The notes: generated by a model not told the origin, from the sequence alone. DNA of 64,000 nucleotides from Aspidiotus rigidus (GCA_035079385.1 JAVHKY010000061.1:1302001-1366000), one strand, 5' to 3'; counted from the first letter of the stretch, positions 35,881 through 48,827 are shown. Made by a program: numbers and translations.

Positions 35881-36834
35881 TTGATTGTAGATACAGGTGA
35901 AAAGTCGTGTGTTGCTTACGCGGCCGCGTAAGCATTTTTTTTTAATGATGTAGCTGACTCTGTCAGATCTTAAAATGTAGGGATAGGTTTATCATACTGG
36001 ACCTACAATCAAAGCAAGGGGCGAGTATCGCGAAGCTATTTGGTATTTTATTAATTTTGATCTTCTTCATCTACAATAGAGACGAATCATCGACTGCAAC
36101 GCGACATTAGTATCCGAAGACTTCATAATCATAATAACTTAAGTAAAATGTATCGCAGAAGGAAAAAAAAAAGAAAAAAAAAAAATTGTTGACATGAATC
36201 TTCTTTAAGAACTTTCATTCGAGCGACAAATACTACAACGAATAAATGAATTAAGAAAGGTGCTAAAGCCGCTGTAGTATTTGTCATTCTAATTATGTCA
36301 GGCCGTAACTTAGAGGAACGAATCGTTTCAACTTTCACTCGTCTATTTTAGCCTGTATATTTTAAACTGAAATAAGAAATTTATCGATCTGCTGTAAGCA
36401 AGTACGATGTGAAGGTGCAGAATGACTCACATACCCCGTATCTTCTTTTCTTATGCTGTAATAATAATGTATTTGTTTATTGACTGTAGAGCAATACTGT
36501 GTTATGGTAGAAATGGGACCTTTAATCTCAGTACCTATTTTGTGAATGGCAATTGGCTTTTTTCTGTGGAACGCTTTCATTAAAGCATTGTAGTAAATGC
36601 GCATTAGTTCTTTTTGTCGGTAGTTAGAATCAATCTTTACTTCAAAATTTTTCTTTGTGATATGTGTTAGCTAGTAACACCGCATAAATGTCGCTTCATA
36701 TAAGATTCAAAGATAACAAAAGTGATCAGATGATACCTAATTCCACTGCCGAGATGTACGTAGTACAGTAGTAGATTACACGACAGGGGCGGTTACTTAC
36801 AAAGCCTGTCGCGTATATCCACGAAAATCGGAGG

Positions 36835-37100
36835 GAATGTTGCGCTATCTGTTAGCGGGCTCTCTGATTGATGGATTGAGGCGAGAAGGTGATGGCGATG
36901 AAAAAATTTAGCAAAAAATTCGAAATAGGGTTCACTGGAAAGAAGGTTTCGACAGCAACAACTTTGGTAAATTCATATTAAAGGATATAGAACTGATTTT
37001 ATGGGTATATATCTTCTTCTGGTGAAAATTACGCGATCACCGTCTCGTCCAGTTTCTGTAAATTGCCACCGGCAGCGGCTCAACGGCTGTGTATTTCACA
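36835..37100. repeat. Dispersed repeat, copy 2 (copy 1 at 16.44 kb)
   Basis: Same block and orientation as 16441-16765, with shared landmarks GCGCTATCTG, CTCTCTGATTG, AAAATTCGAAAT, CTGGAAAGAA and CTCGTCCAGTTTCTGTAA. Confidence 0.6.
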
Positions 37101-37739
37101 AATTGCTCTAGTGGTATATGATGCATGGAAGACGAGTTGTACAGGAAAAACGGGGCCTGTACAAGAGTGTGAGTAATGATCTTCATGATAATGGTGTATT
37201 ATCGGGTTGCCTCGCCTCGTGACTGTGTTTCTAATTCCTCACACAATTCTCTTTGAGGGCAACCATTAATCATTTTTTTAGGGTATTCGAAATACTCATT
37301 ATTGTACGGATATCTTTGATACTTTTCACGTTTCATGTTTCCACGTGTAACGTTACCTGTGCCTACTTCTTTTTCGTTCAATTATTCTTAATTCTTTTTA
37401 TTCGTATCATATATTCAAATTCTTTTCTGGTATCTTTATTTCCAATTCAATTTTTTCATGACTAAACATATTTCTCTTACACTGAGAATAATCTTGGTGA
37501 CTAGAAAAAAAGTGTTAAATTGAGACAGTCGCATATTTTTTTTTTTTTTTTGTCGATTTGATAATTTTTTCCAGTTATTTTGATTGTAAAATCTAGTCAA
37601 AGTGAATAAAAACAGGCGACTTATCTTATTCTCTTCTCTCAATGTACGCAGTCAGTTATACTGAGTACCCTCTTTCTACTTTTTCGATTGAGAGTACATA
37701 TTTCGAACACAACGTTCAGAACAAAATTCAACACTAAAT

Positions 37740-37830
37740 CCTTTGCAATGGCGTAGTTGTAATGTTCACGCTTTCGAAATCAGGAGTCCGCGATTCAAAT
37801 CTCGGCTAGTCTAGAGAGAGGGAAAAAAAA
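37740..37830 (+). repeat. tRNA-like SINE head
   Basis: An A-box-like TGGCGTAGTTG at 37749-37759 and a B-box-like GATTCAAATCT at 37792-37802 are 33 bases apart, followed by CGGCTAGTCT and an A-rich tail. This is the clearest tRNA-derived SINE head in the window. Acceptor and anticodon stems do not pair well, so it is not a functional tRNA gene. Confidence 0.5.
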
Positions 37831-37949
37831 AGAGTGAGATAGTGGTGTAAGTTAGATGAAGGGGCGAGAGTGGAACAACTCCCCCCCCCCTCGTGAAATA
37901 TTAAAACATGAGCGGAAAATAATCGCTATTTTCGGCTCATTCCGATGCG

Positions 37950-38183
37950 CAAAATGAGACTTGTAAAAGTGAGACTATTTAACACTTTGTAAATAATTTG
38001 ACACATTGCATTGTAACAAAACCTGTACCTAGTTCCTAAATTTTTCACATGAAGAAAGTTAGATAGCGCTATCTGTAGATCTGTTACCCATTATTATGGT
38101 TCCGTAAGGACTTATCACGAAAGGTCAAAAAGTCTGACGTGACATTGTAACTCATTGTTCCATCCTTTTGCACATTGGGATGT
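37950..38183. repeat. Dispersed repeat, copy 1 (copy 2 at 48.83 kb)
   Basis: Shared with 48828-49066 in the same orientation. Landmarks are GTTAGATAGCG, TGTAGATCTGTTA, TTATGGTTCC, GGTCAAAAAGTCTGA and TTGTTCCATCCTTTTGCACA. Non-coding; class unknown. Confidence 0.65.
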
Positions 38184-39028
38184 TTTGTATCACTTTCCAC
38201 ACACGTTTTTGACCTACGCTGCAAACGACCGTTTTCCTTGTACAAAAAATTGTTGGTACTTATCACTCGTTTTCCGTACATCATACCATTAAATATAATT
38301 ATAGTGAAGGGCATTTGAAAAACTTTCGACTTTTGACCTGTAGACCTGTACACATACTATACCTATCTAATGTATAAGACGGGGAACGTTTTATTGTGCA
38401 TCTGTCAAGAATATGAAAACAAAGAATAAAATTACAGGCACGTAAAAATTTTCAATTTTAAATTACAACGCGACGACCGGTTTCGAAGTACAACACTCCA
38501 TCAAAGATCGCAACTAAACCACAAAAAGAAAACGCGAAAGAAAAAGAGTGAAAGAGGGTAATCATCGTCCCGGTACCATTCAAATATGTACATTACAAAA
38601 CTGCCAAACGAAACATGCGGTGAAGTAAATGTGTTTCATTATTAATTGATATATTATGCTTCAAAATAGCTGAACGTATTCAATTATTGCTCAGTGTCGT
38701 TGAGTAATTCGCAGGTCGTTCTGTTCTACGTGTGTGTTTCATGATCTTTAATTCATTTAGAACTCCGTATTTCAGCGAGGCGTAGTAGGCGAGAGAAATA
38801 TTTTCGAGGAGGAGTGGCCCGTGGTTGGAATATGGCGGATGGAAGCAGATTCTTTGCGCCTGCTCATTTTGAATAGCGCAGAGTTATGCTCACTAATGCA
38901 GTTTGCAAGAGCCCTAGGTACCCGTCTGACCTATATACGCAACATTACAATTGCCACGACTAATCTTATACATAGATCCCAGTTTTCTGCAAAAGAGGAT
39001 GTTAAGATCATGAATCCTCATACCCCCT

Positions 39029-40143
<1,115 letters not shown>

Positions 40144-40599
40144 AATTATAAACAATTTGTGGATGCTGAAAATTTGATACATTTTCCAACCAATGACTAT
40201 CCAAGAAATACAGCAAATCTTGTCAATACCGAAATGGCTATCAAAACACCTACTACGACGAAAAGGTCTAATAAAAGTGAAATATTTCTGTATGCGGCTC
40301 GTGAGATGGGCAGTATCGGAAGTTCGGACACTTATGCTAGTTGTAACACGCCGCCATTTGACTCGTCAAATGACTTGACTGAGGACGCAGTATTTGATTC
40401 TTCCAATTATAATAATTTATATCTTGACTCTATGTCCTATCATGCTGTAAACAACAAAACCACTTCTGACATTCCATCAAACATGCTAACCTCATCGTCT
40501 CTAATGGAACAATATCTTCACAGAGACTCTTGCGTTACAAATCTCAGCTCAAATGATATTGAATCCTCGAAGAACTGTTGGAAAATGTATTTCCAGAAG
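40144..40599 (+). CDS. Shab: Shab C-terminal exon with conserved Kv2 box
   Basis: The acceptor is TTTCAG (ending 40143) and the donor is GTAAGA (from 40600). The exon is 456 bases, 152 codons, phase 0 at both ends. It opens NYKQFVDAENLIHFPTNDYP, which matches the conserved distal C-terminal box of Shab channels (FTDAEG-I-LPTSDF-type), the main support for placing it in this gene. The rest is Ser/Thr/Asn-rich with GSIGSSDTYASCNT and ends CWKMYFQK. The family usually has a CCFCTTK-like segment just before this box; it must lie in a short upstream exon I could not find. Confidence 0.85.
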
Positions 40600-40743
40600 G
40601 TAAGAATTAATATGTATCATCAATATCGTATGAATAGGTTACCTATACTCGTTTATTTTATGTGAAAGATGTGTTGATGACCCTCATCAACGTCCGCGCC
40701 GTCTGATATATTGGTCGTTCCGCATCGTTTTGTTTACATTCTC

Positions 40744-41063
40744 CTTGGAGGGAAGTTTAATGTCACGCCTTATGCAACGAACGCGTTTTTCTTCATTATC
40801 TCGAGAAATATTACTCTAAATAAAAAATTGATAAGAACAAAACATTTTTCTTTTTTAATTTCCTATCAGATAAAGTCGACTTCAAATTTTTGCGTCGAAA
40901 AAATCCGACCTTGGACTCATTGGATAGAAAATCACAAAAGGAATAACTTTTGCAAAAGGATTCAACTTTTGTTCTTTCCAATTTTTTATTTGAAGTAATA
41001 TTTCCCGAGATAATGAAGAAAAACGCGCGCGTTGCATAAGGCGTAACGTAAAACTTTCCTCCA
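40744..41063. mobile_element. Short fold-back element next to Shab exon
   Basis: Inverted arms of ~97-100 bases (about 40747-40843 and 40964-41063) share CGCCTTATGCAACG, CGCGTTTTTCTTCATTATCTC and AAATATTACT. The ~120-base centre is A/T-rich and non-coding. It lies 145 bases after the Shab exon donor. Confidence 0.65.
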
Positions 41064-42874
41064 GCGAGTTTTCAAGGACACCCGTTTCGACGTCATCACG
41101 GAACCGTCAATTGCGGCTAAAAGATCGCTTTCCTCATCGTAGGCGGCTAGATAAAGAGCTAGAACTTAGAGAGTTTTGTAATTAATAATCAATGTGTGTA
41201 GTACCTACGAGTATGTATAATTTCTTTTTCTTTCTAAATTGAATGCACTTTCTAACAACGAAAATACGTACACTACCTACGTAGATACCTAGTTATTTTT
41301 AAATGATTTTTCTCAATCGTATACCTGCGCAACGGCACTTCAACTTGCCAATGCTCTCCTTTTTCTTATCTCTTACTGAGTCAGGATTCTGAATGAAAGA
41401 AGTGATACTTGTAAAATAAAATTTGTCTTTTATATTTTGTGTGACCTGTTAGCCTACATTTTAAATGAGAAGGGTTGAGTGAAAGCTCTTAACATCAAAA
41501 CAATTATTTTTACCGTTATTTGGTCGAATCTGAATTTTCAAACGATCAAAAAAAAAAACACGCGGTCGCGTAAGTAGTACATGACTTTTCTTCTCGCATT
41601 GCAAAACTCATTGAGAGAGTCACTCCCTCTCTTTAGATTAAATACCAATGACCTGTCAACCAAGCCAAGTATTTGTAGAATGAACAATAAAATTCAGTTT
41701 ATAAATTCTATCATTATGACTCCACATCAACTGATAACAGAGTAAAAATACCTATAATCCAATGAGGAAATCTGAATTTTCTTTTCATCTAGGCTAAGAG
41801 TCATCTAAAACCTACGAAACGTCTCCAGAAAAACCACTCCCCCTCCCCCTGACCAAACTGCTACGAGGCTACCTATAACAATTGTTTCTGCGATATTTGC
41901 AAATTGATGTTTCGATTACTCCCAATATGATTAACCGTAACCTACGGAATCGTATTAACTCAATTGGAAACGCGCTGAGGAATTACTATCAATTAAATCG
42001 TCGAAAAAATTGTTGGTGTCCATCTTCAGATTGAGACTATAACTTATCTAAGTCTCGAAAAAATCCATCCACTAGTTTTGGAGCAGATCCGCGGACAAAA
42101 AACTTCTTTAAGCCTAAATATAGGCTTATATAAAGAAACCTGATTTTTTTTTTAAGTTGAAAGTAATATAGGGCCTCCAAAGCGTCGAGAAAGTTTACTG
42201 CTTCTTCTCCTTGTCAAACTTGCTACAGGTGTAATACCTCACTTTTCGAGCTAGAAAAGTCGGTAAAAAAAGAGCTTTACGATCAGTTTTTCCTATAAGT
42301 TATTTTTAGCCTAGTATTAATTTAGTACACTGTATATGTGAGGTGGAATCAAGAAATAGGGTTAACGACCAAAACGAAAAATTGCGTAACTGAGAGTTGA
42401 AAATTCCGACAGGCATTCCACAACACACAGACGCGTCAAACATTTTTGTTTATATTCTGAAGGGGGTTTGTTACGTGCCCTACAAACAGTACTATTTTGG
42501 AAAGCACGTGAAATTGTGCATACGAATTTGTCATAAACGGAAAAATGAATTTTCGGTCCTTCACCCTATTTCCTTCTTTCGCCTCACATATTAGGCTGAG
42601 TGGCTCAATTCTTTGTCACCTCTGATTTTTGGCATCTCTTAATGCTGTCTCCAGCTGATATTCTTCTCATGCACTCATAAATTGTATTCACGCTATCATA
42701 TCACCATTTTCTATGCAAACTCCATCTCAAGATTCTTCATCTGGGAATCCAGTTACAAGGAAATCCCGAAAAACGAAAAGAGTCCATGTCGAAGCCAAAG
42801 AAGCAGCCAATCACCCATCAGTCAACCCCTCATTCCTTCCCTCACGCTTCAACATTTCCAAACGTATTGACAAA
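41064..42874. other. Shab intron, no recognisable feature
   Basis: No repeat or conserved frame seen. The plus frames at 42397-42985 are short and without recognisable domains. Confidence 0.4.
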
Positions 42875-43154
42875 AAAATAGGCGTGCATTTTTCAGCACG
42901 CCCTAAGAAATGGCATTGCACGCCGGGAAGGATGAACGGCCACTTTGAAAAAATACACGCCTTGCGGATGAAATGGCACGACTAAGGAAACAATACACGC
43001 CTCGGAATATATTCAACGCCTAGAAATGAAAGTAGTTTTGAAATCACAATTTCTGCTTATATAATGTTAAGAAAATGGCAGAAAAATTATAACTTCTGTT
43101 GAAAATGGCGACTGTATAATAAATGTTTGAAAATGAAACAATAATGAAATAATT

Positions 43155-43898
43155 CTATTGAATCATCAACGCTTTTGTAGATTTTAAAGGACGGGCCCGT
43201 CTTCGTTTCTGTCCCATTCGTATATTCTTTGATTTGTCGGGCACAGCGCACTGTTTAAGATGTATCCGTATTGCAAATTCCACGCTTCTGAAAAAGGGGT
43301 ACGTGTAAGTAAACTGTGTACCATTCACTGTAACAGTCCAAATTGAAAAGTGATTTCTGTTGAAACCATCGAACATTTTCCACATTCCACCATTTTTTGG
43401 CGTTTTTCGAGAACAGCGGTTATTAGTGGCTCCTTGAGCGTTGATGAACCGACATAGTTGGCCTACATCACTTTTCCGTCAGTTTCATTTCTCTACAGCC
43501 CACTGGTAAGCTATTGTCCATGTTGGTATTGTTATACAAGGCGTTTCCGCGAAAAGTATGCAATTAGTGAAATTAGGGTTACGCCGGTGCGACCAGCCTT
43601 GCACCAACTCAACAAGTTTACCATGGAATTGGCTGACGGGTAGTCTTTCCCGCAACGTGTGCTGCCTTGTAATCCAGGAATTCGTTGACTCTAGCCCATT
43701 GTTTGTAGGTGGAAATCCAGTGGTTGCTCCTTCATACCAGCGCGGGTACCTTATCAGCCACTGCTCTTCAAAGTGTTTAATGAAGGCTTTCACACATGCG
43801 TTTGTATTACATTTCCACTTTCTTAAAAATAATTTTGACGCTTTTTGAAAGGTGTCTTTATTTTCATGAAGATGTAATGTTTGGATATTGTCCTTCAA
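43155..43898 (-). pseudogene. MULE transposase C-terminal remnant
   Basis: The frame 43898-43485 (137 residues) contains RYPRWYEGATTGFPPTNNGL followed by ESTNSWITRQHTLRERLPVS. This block follows the catalytic domain in SWIM-bearing Mutator-like transposases; TNNGLESTNSW and HTLRERLPV are diagnostic. After a break, the frame 43385-43155 aligns with the SWIM end of the 19.8-kb copy (YPFF..., KNIRMGQKRRRARPLKSTKA) but has lost the zinc-binding cysteines. The catalytic DDE part is missing. This copy keeps a longer upstream segment than the 19.8-kb one. Confidence 0.75.
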
Positions 43899-43950
43899 AT
43901 TTTTACGATTAAAAGCTTTTTCGTGAGAAAATGTTAAACATTATTTTACA

Positions 43951-44050
43951 GATAACTTTATTACGGCTTTTTTCTCACAATTTTTACACACGTACACCAT
44001 ACGCAAAACGTGTGTAAAAATTGTGAGAAAAAAGCCGTAATAAAGTAATC
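43951..44050. repeat. Near-perfect 43-bp hairpin
   Basis: Arms 43951-43993 and 44008-44050 pair with at most two mismatches around a 14-base loop. The stem includes TTATTACGGCTTTTTTCTCA. It lies just upstream of the transposase remnant inside the MULE-like element. Confidence 0.85.
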
Positions 44051-44330
44051 TGCAAATTTTTACGGTCACCTCTACTCAATGTTTTCAGGTATGTTTCGTT
44101 GTTTTGGACTACATGAAAATTACGCATGAGCCGCACTCCTGGCTCCCCAAAAACGGCGGGATAGCATTACTCGCGTCTCCCATAAGAATCGTTGGTTTCC
44201 ATTCTGTAATGCTTTAAGTATGATCGTTTCTTTTTTCGGCGTGCAATTCTGTTTCATTTGGCGTTCTTTTTTCTTTCAATCGGCGTTCTTTCTCTTTCCC
44301 CGACGTTTTACCCTCGCAGCGTTCAAACTT

Positions 44331-44899
44331 ATTTTACACGGCATGCTATTAAAATATTCCCAACAAGATATCGCACCCGAGCCTGATTCACTCGTTAGTC
44401 CAACCTCAAATCTTACCCACAGAAGCCAGTCCAAATTGAAAATGATATTCCCATCCCCTGAGACACCTTAAATCGACTATGAACCACTATCAATTATATA
44501 TATGAAAAAATGACCTATAAATCAATAATTATTTAGGAATAAAGTCACCAAGGTAGTCTCGCAGTACACTTGATGAAGACTAGAAAATTGTACTCAATCA
44601 TTTCAACTCAAGGTTTTCACTATCGAGTATGAGTAATAATAATGAAAAAATAAATCATGAATCTGGACCCCATGGCCCAGGTGGAAGTACATTTCCTTAC
44701 TTCTTTCCTCGGGTCTGGTTATACTTCTGCCATATTTGTATTATAATCCAATTGCCATTTGAGAAGTAACAGTTGAAAAAAAATGTCCATTTTTACTTAT
44801 TGATATTTTCCCATGTGTGAAGTGAAACCAGATTAGTCGGTGAGAATGATCTGAAAAACTTTGAAAAATTGAAAATTCTCTCAATTTTGTTCAAAATAG
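44331..44899. other. Shab intron before the 44.9-kb exon
   Basis: No repeat or domain recognised. Ends in CAAAATAG, used as acceptor for the next exon. Confidence 0.45.
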
Positions 44900-45056
44900 A
44901 TGGCTGATGACGGGAACACCTTTCGCACAATAGAATTCAATGATAAGAAGAAGAAGAAGAAATCGTTTAAAGCTAATAAATCTTTGATGAATGCCTGCGA
45001 AACTTTTCCAGATTTGTCCAATTTATCAAAAAGTCTGAAGACGAGAACTAGAACTG
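44900..45056 (+). CDS. Shab: Shab C-terminal exon (proposed)
   Basis: Acceptor AAAATAG (ending 44899), donor GTAAGTT from 45057. It reads in phase MADDGNTFRTIEFND, a seven-Lys run, then SFKANKSLMNACETFPDLSN and ends one base into a codon. Lys- and Ser-rich, cytoplasmic in character. Assigned by phase continuity with the 40.1-kb and 49.1-kb exons; I do not recognise a conserved block. It begins with an ATG, so the start of a separate transcript cannot be excluded. Confidence 0.6.
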
Positions 45057-45357
45057 GTAAGTTACAAATTGAACTGATGATTCAAATGCATGATACCTTG
45101 TAAAATGTAACAGACCTCTAGATTTCACTTAGTGTTATAAAATGTGGCCGTAAGTATATTTTAACGTTCTGCCGTTGCTTAAAAATGAAAATAGAATTCA
45201 CAACAAATTCTTAGAATCGACGTTTTGAATGAGGATACAGACGTAAAAAAAAAAAAAAAAAAACATTGTACCTTAATCTTGAGGCGTATTTTTGAAGATT
45301 GGTTAATATTGTGTTATATTTTGAAAGATTTTGGACGATTGAGGACTTTGTTAGGGT

Positions 45358-45527
45358 GGGTACAATGGTAAAAAAATTGGACTAACTTACCTGATGCAGT
45401 CCAATGAAATGGCATGAGGGCCACCTCCGAACAGGACACTTTGGGTACAATGGTAAAAAAATTGGACTAACTTACCTGATGCAGTCCAATGAAATGGCAT
45501 GAGGGCCACCTCCGAACAGGACACTTT
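45358..45527. repeat. Perfect 85-bp tandem duplication
   Basis: Two identical 85-base units (45358-45442 and 45443-45527) containing TGATGCAGTCCAATGAAATG and GGCCACCTCCGAACAGGACA. It abuts the end of the DIRS-like remnant. Identity of the units means a recent event or an assembly duplication. Confidence 0.9.
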
Positions 45528-45539
45528 GTAGTCTCTTAC

Positions 45540-47290
45540 GTAAGTGCAGTGTAGCCACATATTTAAAGTAGATAAAACAACTAGGACCGGGAGAACTGAA
45601 ATATTTACTTATATAGCAACCAAGGAGAAAGATTCAACAAGTTTTGGACGACTAGGACCATAGTATCCATTCTTACTCAAGTTTATACTTATATGAAAAG
45701 AAATACATATTATATTCCATATGCTAACTAATGAGCTTAATAAAACTTTTTTGATAGGCCTTTTAAGGTATTGTGGTTTAAGGTTGGGTTCCATTAAGGA
45801 TAGGAAGTGCAAAATTGTTTGTATCCAAGTGCACTGGGTGATTGTAGACCTTTGCAAAAGTACTGGACGTGGACGTCCATGCAGCAGAATTGAGGATTGT
45901 ATCTATCTTAATTCCCCCCCCCCTAAGCTGCTAACGTAGCAGCATGACGGGTACTGTGAGACTTAAATTTCTCGTTTGCTCCGCGTTTGCTTGGAACCTG
46001 TTTTACCCATCTACTCAGCGTTTACTGGAGATTTCTAAATAATGTTTCAAAGTATGGACTGGACAAACTTGAAGTTCAAGTAAAAGGGATGACTAGGACC
46101 GGTTTCTTATTTTCCTTTGCCCAATGTTTTTTTATGGTCTGGAATGAAAATCTCTATGCAATTTTGTGATACTTGGATATTGTGGAGTCGAATCGTTGGT
46201 AGGGTTTGTATTTGATGACCCGTAATCAGGGCGAGAAGGACAACAAGTTTTTTGGATAGCGCATCGAAAGGTGATGCGGTTGTACGGAGTTGACCACATA
46301 AGAACAGGAGTACGCATTGTGAGTCTCATAAATCATTATATCTGGGTTGTCCAGGGCGGATCTTTTTGATTCCTTTAATAACCCGTTTCATTGAATACCT
46401 ACTGAATACTGATGGTTTCACTAGTAGCGCAATTGCGGCTCTTGTGCAGTTTAGCGTGCTGCATGATAGACCGGCTTCAAACTGTTGAGGATGAAAGTGC
46501 AGTACCTCATTTGTGGACGGTTCGAATTGTTGCGCGTTGTTTGAGTGACAGTAGATCATCTAAATCCACCATCGCTTTGAGGCCGGTGTGTACGGGGATT
46601 GGGTTGATTTCTGAATTGAAGCTAATAATTATAATCTCTGTTGCTGATGGTATGATGCCTTTCTCGATTAGAGCTTTCTTGATAACCTCCCGGCTACCCG
46701 GGAAAGGCTTTTCCTCAGGGGATGCGGATTCCTATCAGAAGAAAGCAGAAGGTTTTTTGAGGGTGGAAAAAACATTGGTTCAGATATGAGTAAGTCATTG
46801 AAGTCTGGAAGCCACGGCTAACCCGGCCAGTTTGGGACTAGTACAATTCCTTCTGCTCTATCGTGTTTAATTTTCTGTAAGGGTAAGGTCCTTAAGATCA
46901 TGCTGAAAGGAGGGAAAGTATAGAATTTTATGTTGGATCCGGTGACGGCGAAGGCATCAATCATTTCTGATCCTGGGTCGCTTTTCCAGGAAAAATAACG
47001 TTTGCATTTAAAATTCTTTCGCGATGCAAAGAGATCCACTTCTGGGGTGCCTAGGTTGCTGTCGCATGATTCGTATTCAGTTTCAATATCCGATCTTCGC
47101 GATTCCCTGTCGGCTATTGAATTTTCTGCTGACAGAATTGCCAGATTTGGAAGGCAATATCATTGAGGTGCGAGAATTGGCTTCCCATGCGGTTAATATA
47201 GGCTATCGCTATCGTATTATCTATGCGGAGTAGGATGTTATCGTCTTAGCGTTCTTTTGCAAAGGTTGATTTTAGTCCAAATGGGGCCGC
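45540..47290 (-). pseudogene. DIRS-like tyrosine-recombinase retroelement remnant
   Basis: Read downward on the minus strand: an RNase H segment LRIDNTIAIAYINRMGSQ (~47236-47180); then EVDLFASRKNFKCKRYFSW, FPPFSMILR and HDRAEGIVLVPNWPG (47042-46818), the typical RNase H-to-linker sequence of DIRS-type elements; then a tyrosine recombinase with CSTLNCTRAAIALL, RVIKGIKKIRPGQPRY (46470-46330), LSKKLVVLLALITGHQIQTL (~46265-46205), VCPVHTLKHYLE (~46070-46030) and SHSTRHAATLAA, whose H-x-x-R-H core lies at 45944-45958. The order RNase H then recombinase is that of DIRS elements. Several stops and frameshifts make it non-functional. The RT part, expected above 47290, is not seen. Confidence 0.7.
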
Positions 47291-47330
47291 CAAGAGTTCA
47301 ATGTAACAGTCTAAAAACAAAGCGTATAAT

Positions 47331-47712
47331 CTGCTGTACCTACGAAGTAAAATTGACCTATATGCGAAACAACATCATGGAAAAGTACTAAAATGAATTG
47401 AAAAATAAGTTCAGAACAAAATCAGATCACTATAGTTGTTTTCTAGTTTCAGTTTTCAATGTAGAATTCATTAGTAATAATAATAATTTCCTACAACAAG
47501 GTCTGAATCCTCATCAGATAGCTACGGCATATCGTAATGCATACACGACAAAAACAAATGTATATGCGTTTGACGTGATAGTACATAGTAAGTGATTACA
47601 AAGCTTCATTACTGATACAATCACAACAAATTGCGCAAAAGACTTCATTTTGGTGATCGTTGTTTTGCTAATAGTACTTACCTACTTCAATTTAACTTTG
47701 TACGACTGTAAT
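47331..47712. mobile_element. TIR element, copy 2 (copy 1 at 4.99 kb)
   Basis: Aligns along its length with 4989-5438. Shared landmarks are AAAATCAGATCACTATA, AATAATTTCCT, AAGCTTCATTA, GGTGATCGTTGTT and CAATTTAACTTTGTACG. The 25-bp GC-rich hairpin of copy 1 is absent here. Confidence 0.55.
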
Positions 47713-47737
47713 GATGTTACAAAGAGGAGTGTACAAC

Positions 47738-47885
47738 CCGAAGGTGTAACAATTTATATACTGAATCCCACGAGAAACAGCCGCTAAACGTTTTCGGTGA
47801 AACAACCATCATCGGAGTGTAAACGAAAGCTTTGTAATATGAATAACCATAAATTGGAAGAACACATCGATTCGATACAGTAATG
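47738..47885. repeat. Dispersed repeat, copy 2 (copy 1 at 17.87 kb)
   Basis: Matches 17868-18020 in the same orientation. The remainder to 48340 is A/T-rich intron without recognisable features. Confidence 0.5.
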
Positions 47886-48340
47886 ATGCTTGAAAAAATT
47901 TAAAAGTTCAAAAGCAATATTTGAGGAATCAAACATGATTATTGTACTCGTATTTATGTCCACAATTTGCTCCCTGTCTCATTTGCAGAAACACACTCTG
48001 ACAAATACGTAATGAAATTTCAAAAATTGCAGGAAATTAGTGTAAATTGATTTCCCTCTGATGATTTTAGGAGAGAGAAACGATCGAAATTCTTTAATTT
48101 TATAAAAAAAATACGATGCCGATGTATCGTTTACACTCTTCTAAATGATGAGTGCTCATTTGTGTATACGTCTTGTAAAATGACGGAAAATTTTAGGCAC
48201 ATTCCACTATTTAGAAAAAAAAACGACTTTCCTTTCTTATTTCTTTATTATATTATACCTATTTTTTTTTGTTTGATTTTTTTTTTTTTCGTTCATTATT
48301 GACTAGGTATGTTTTATTTTTAACAGGCAACCTGTTCTAT

Positions 48341-48660
48341 GGGGGTTTTTTTGAGAAATTTGCCGTGCGCCGACCGGCGGAAAACTCAGAGAAATGTTGA
48401 CTCCTATCATATATAGCTCGAAGGTCGGAATTTCTCCAAGTCCCCCTCCTATCATACTATATAGCTCGAGAGTCCAAATTTTTTCAAGAATTTAGACTCT
48501 CGAACTGTATTATACTAGGCTTATATTAGGTCTATATAATTATTAGCTTTATCTAGTTCTAGGCTTCCTTGAATTCTCAATACCAAATGCCATGTGACTC
48601 ATAAAGCAGGTCCCCTGTGTTCCTCGTTTAACTTCGTTAAGGAAGCCGTGGTTTTTTCAT
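48341..48660 (+). repeat. Three-copy dispersed repeat, copy 2
   Basis: Same sequence and orientation as 28105-28397. Begins with a G-run and TTTTTTTGAGAAATTTGCCG and ends in CGTTAAGGAAGCCGTGG. Confidence 0.75.
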
Positions 48661-48827
48661 TTTATTTTTGTTTCACTTACTGCCACTTGCTCTATTTCTC
48701 TCGTTGATTCGTTTTATATTTAGGTTCAATCTTCGATCTTTCAAGTGAAGTACCTGTATATTGACAAATTATATATCTAAATCAATGGTTCTACCTCTGT
48801 ATTCATTCATCTACAACAAATACCTGA

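Larger units (their letters stand above)
35881..39028. other. Shab intron with dispersed repeats
   Basis: Contains repeat copies at 36835-37100 and 37950-38183 and a SINE fragment at 37740-37830. No conserved coding sequence was recognised between them. Confidence 0.4.
42875..44330. mobile_element. Mutator-like element with iterated GCACGCC ends
   Basis: The left end has ACGCC-type words at about 42897, 42919, 42955, 42995 and 43015. The right end has the complement GGCGT(T/G)C at about 44238, 44260 and 44281, with variants at 44301 and 44317. ATTGCACGCCG (42915-42925) and its complement (44237-44247) are an exact inverted pair. A minus-strand SWIM-MULE transposase remnant and a 43-bp hairpin lie between. 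The architecture matches the 19.6-20.6 kb element but with a different word. Confidence 0.55.

Noticed and set aside
37740..37830. Possible functional tRNA
   Set aside because: A- and B-box-like motifs are present but the stems do not pair; more likely a SINE head.
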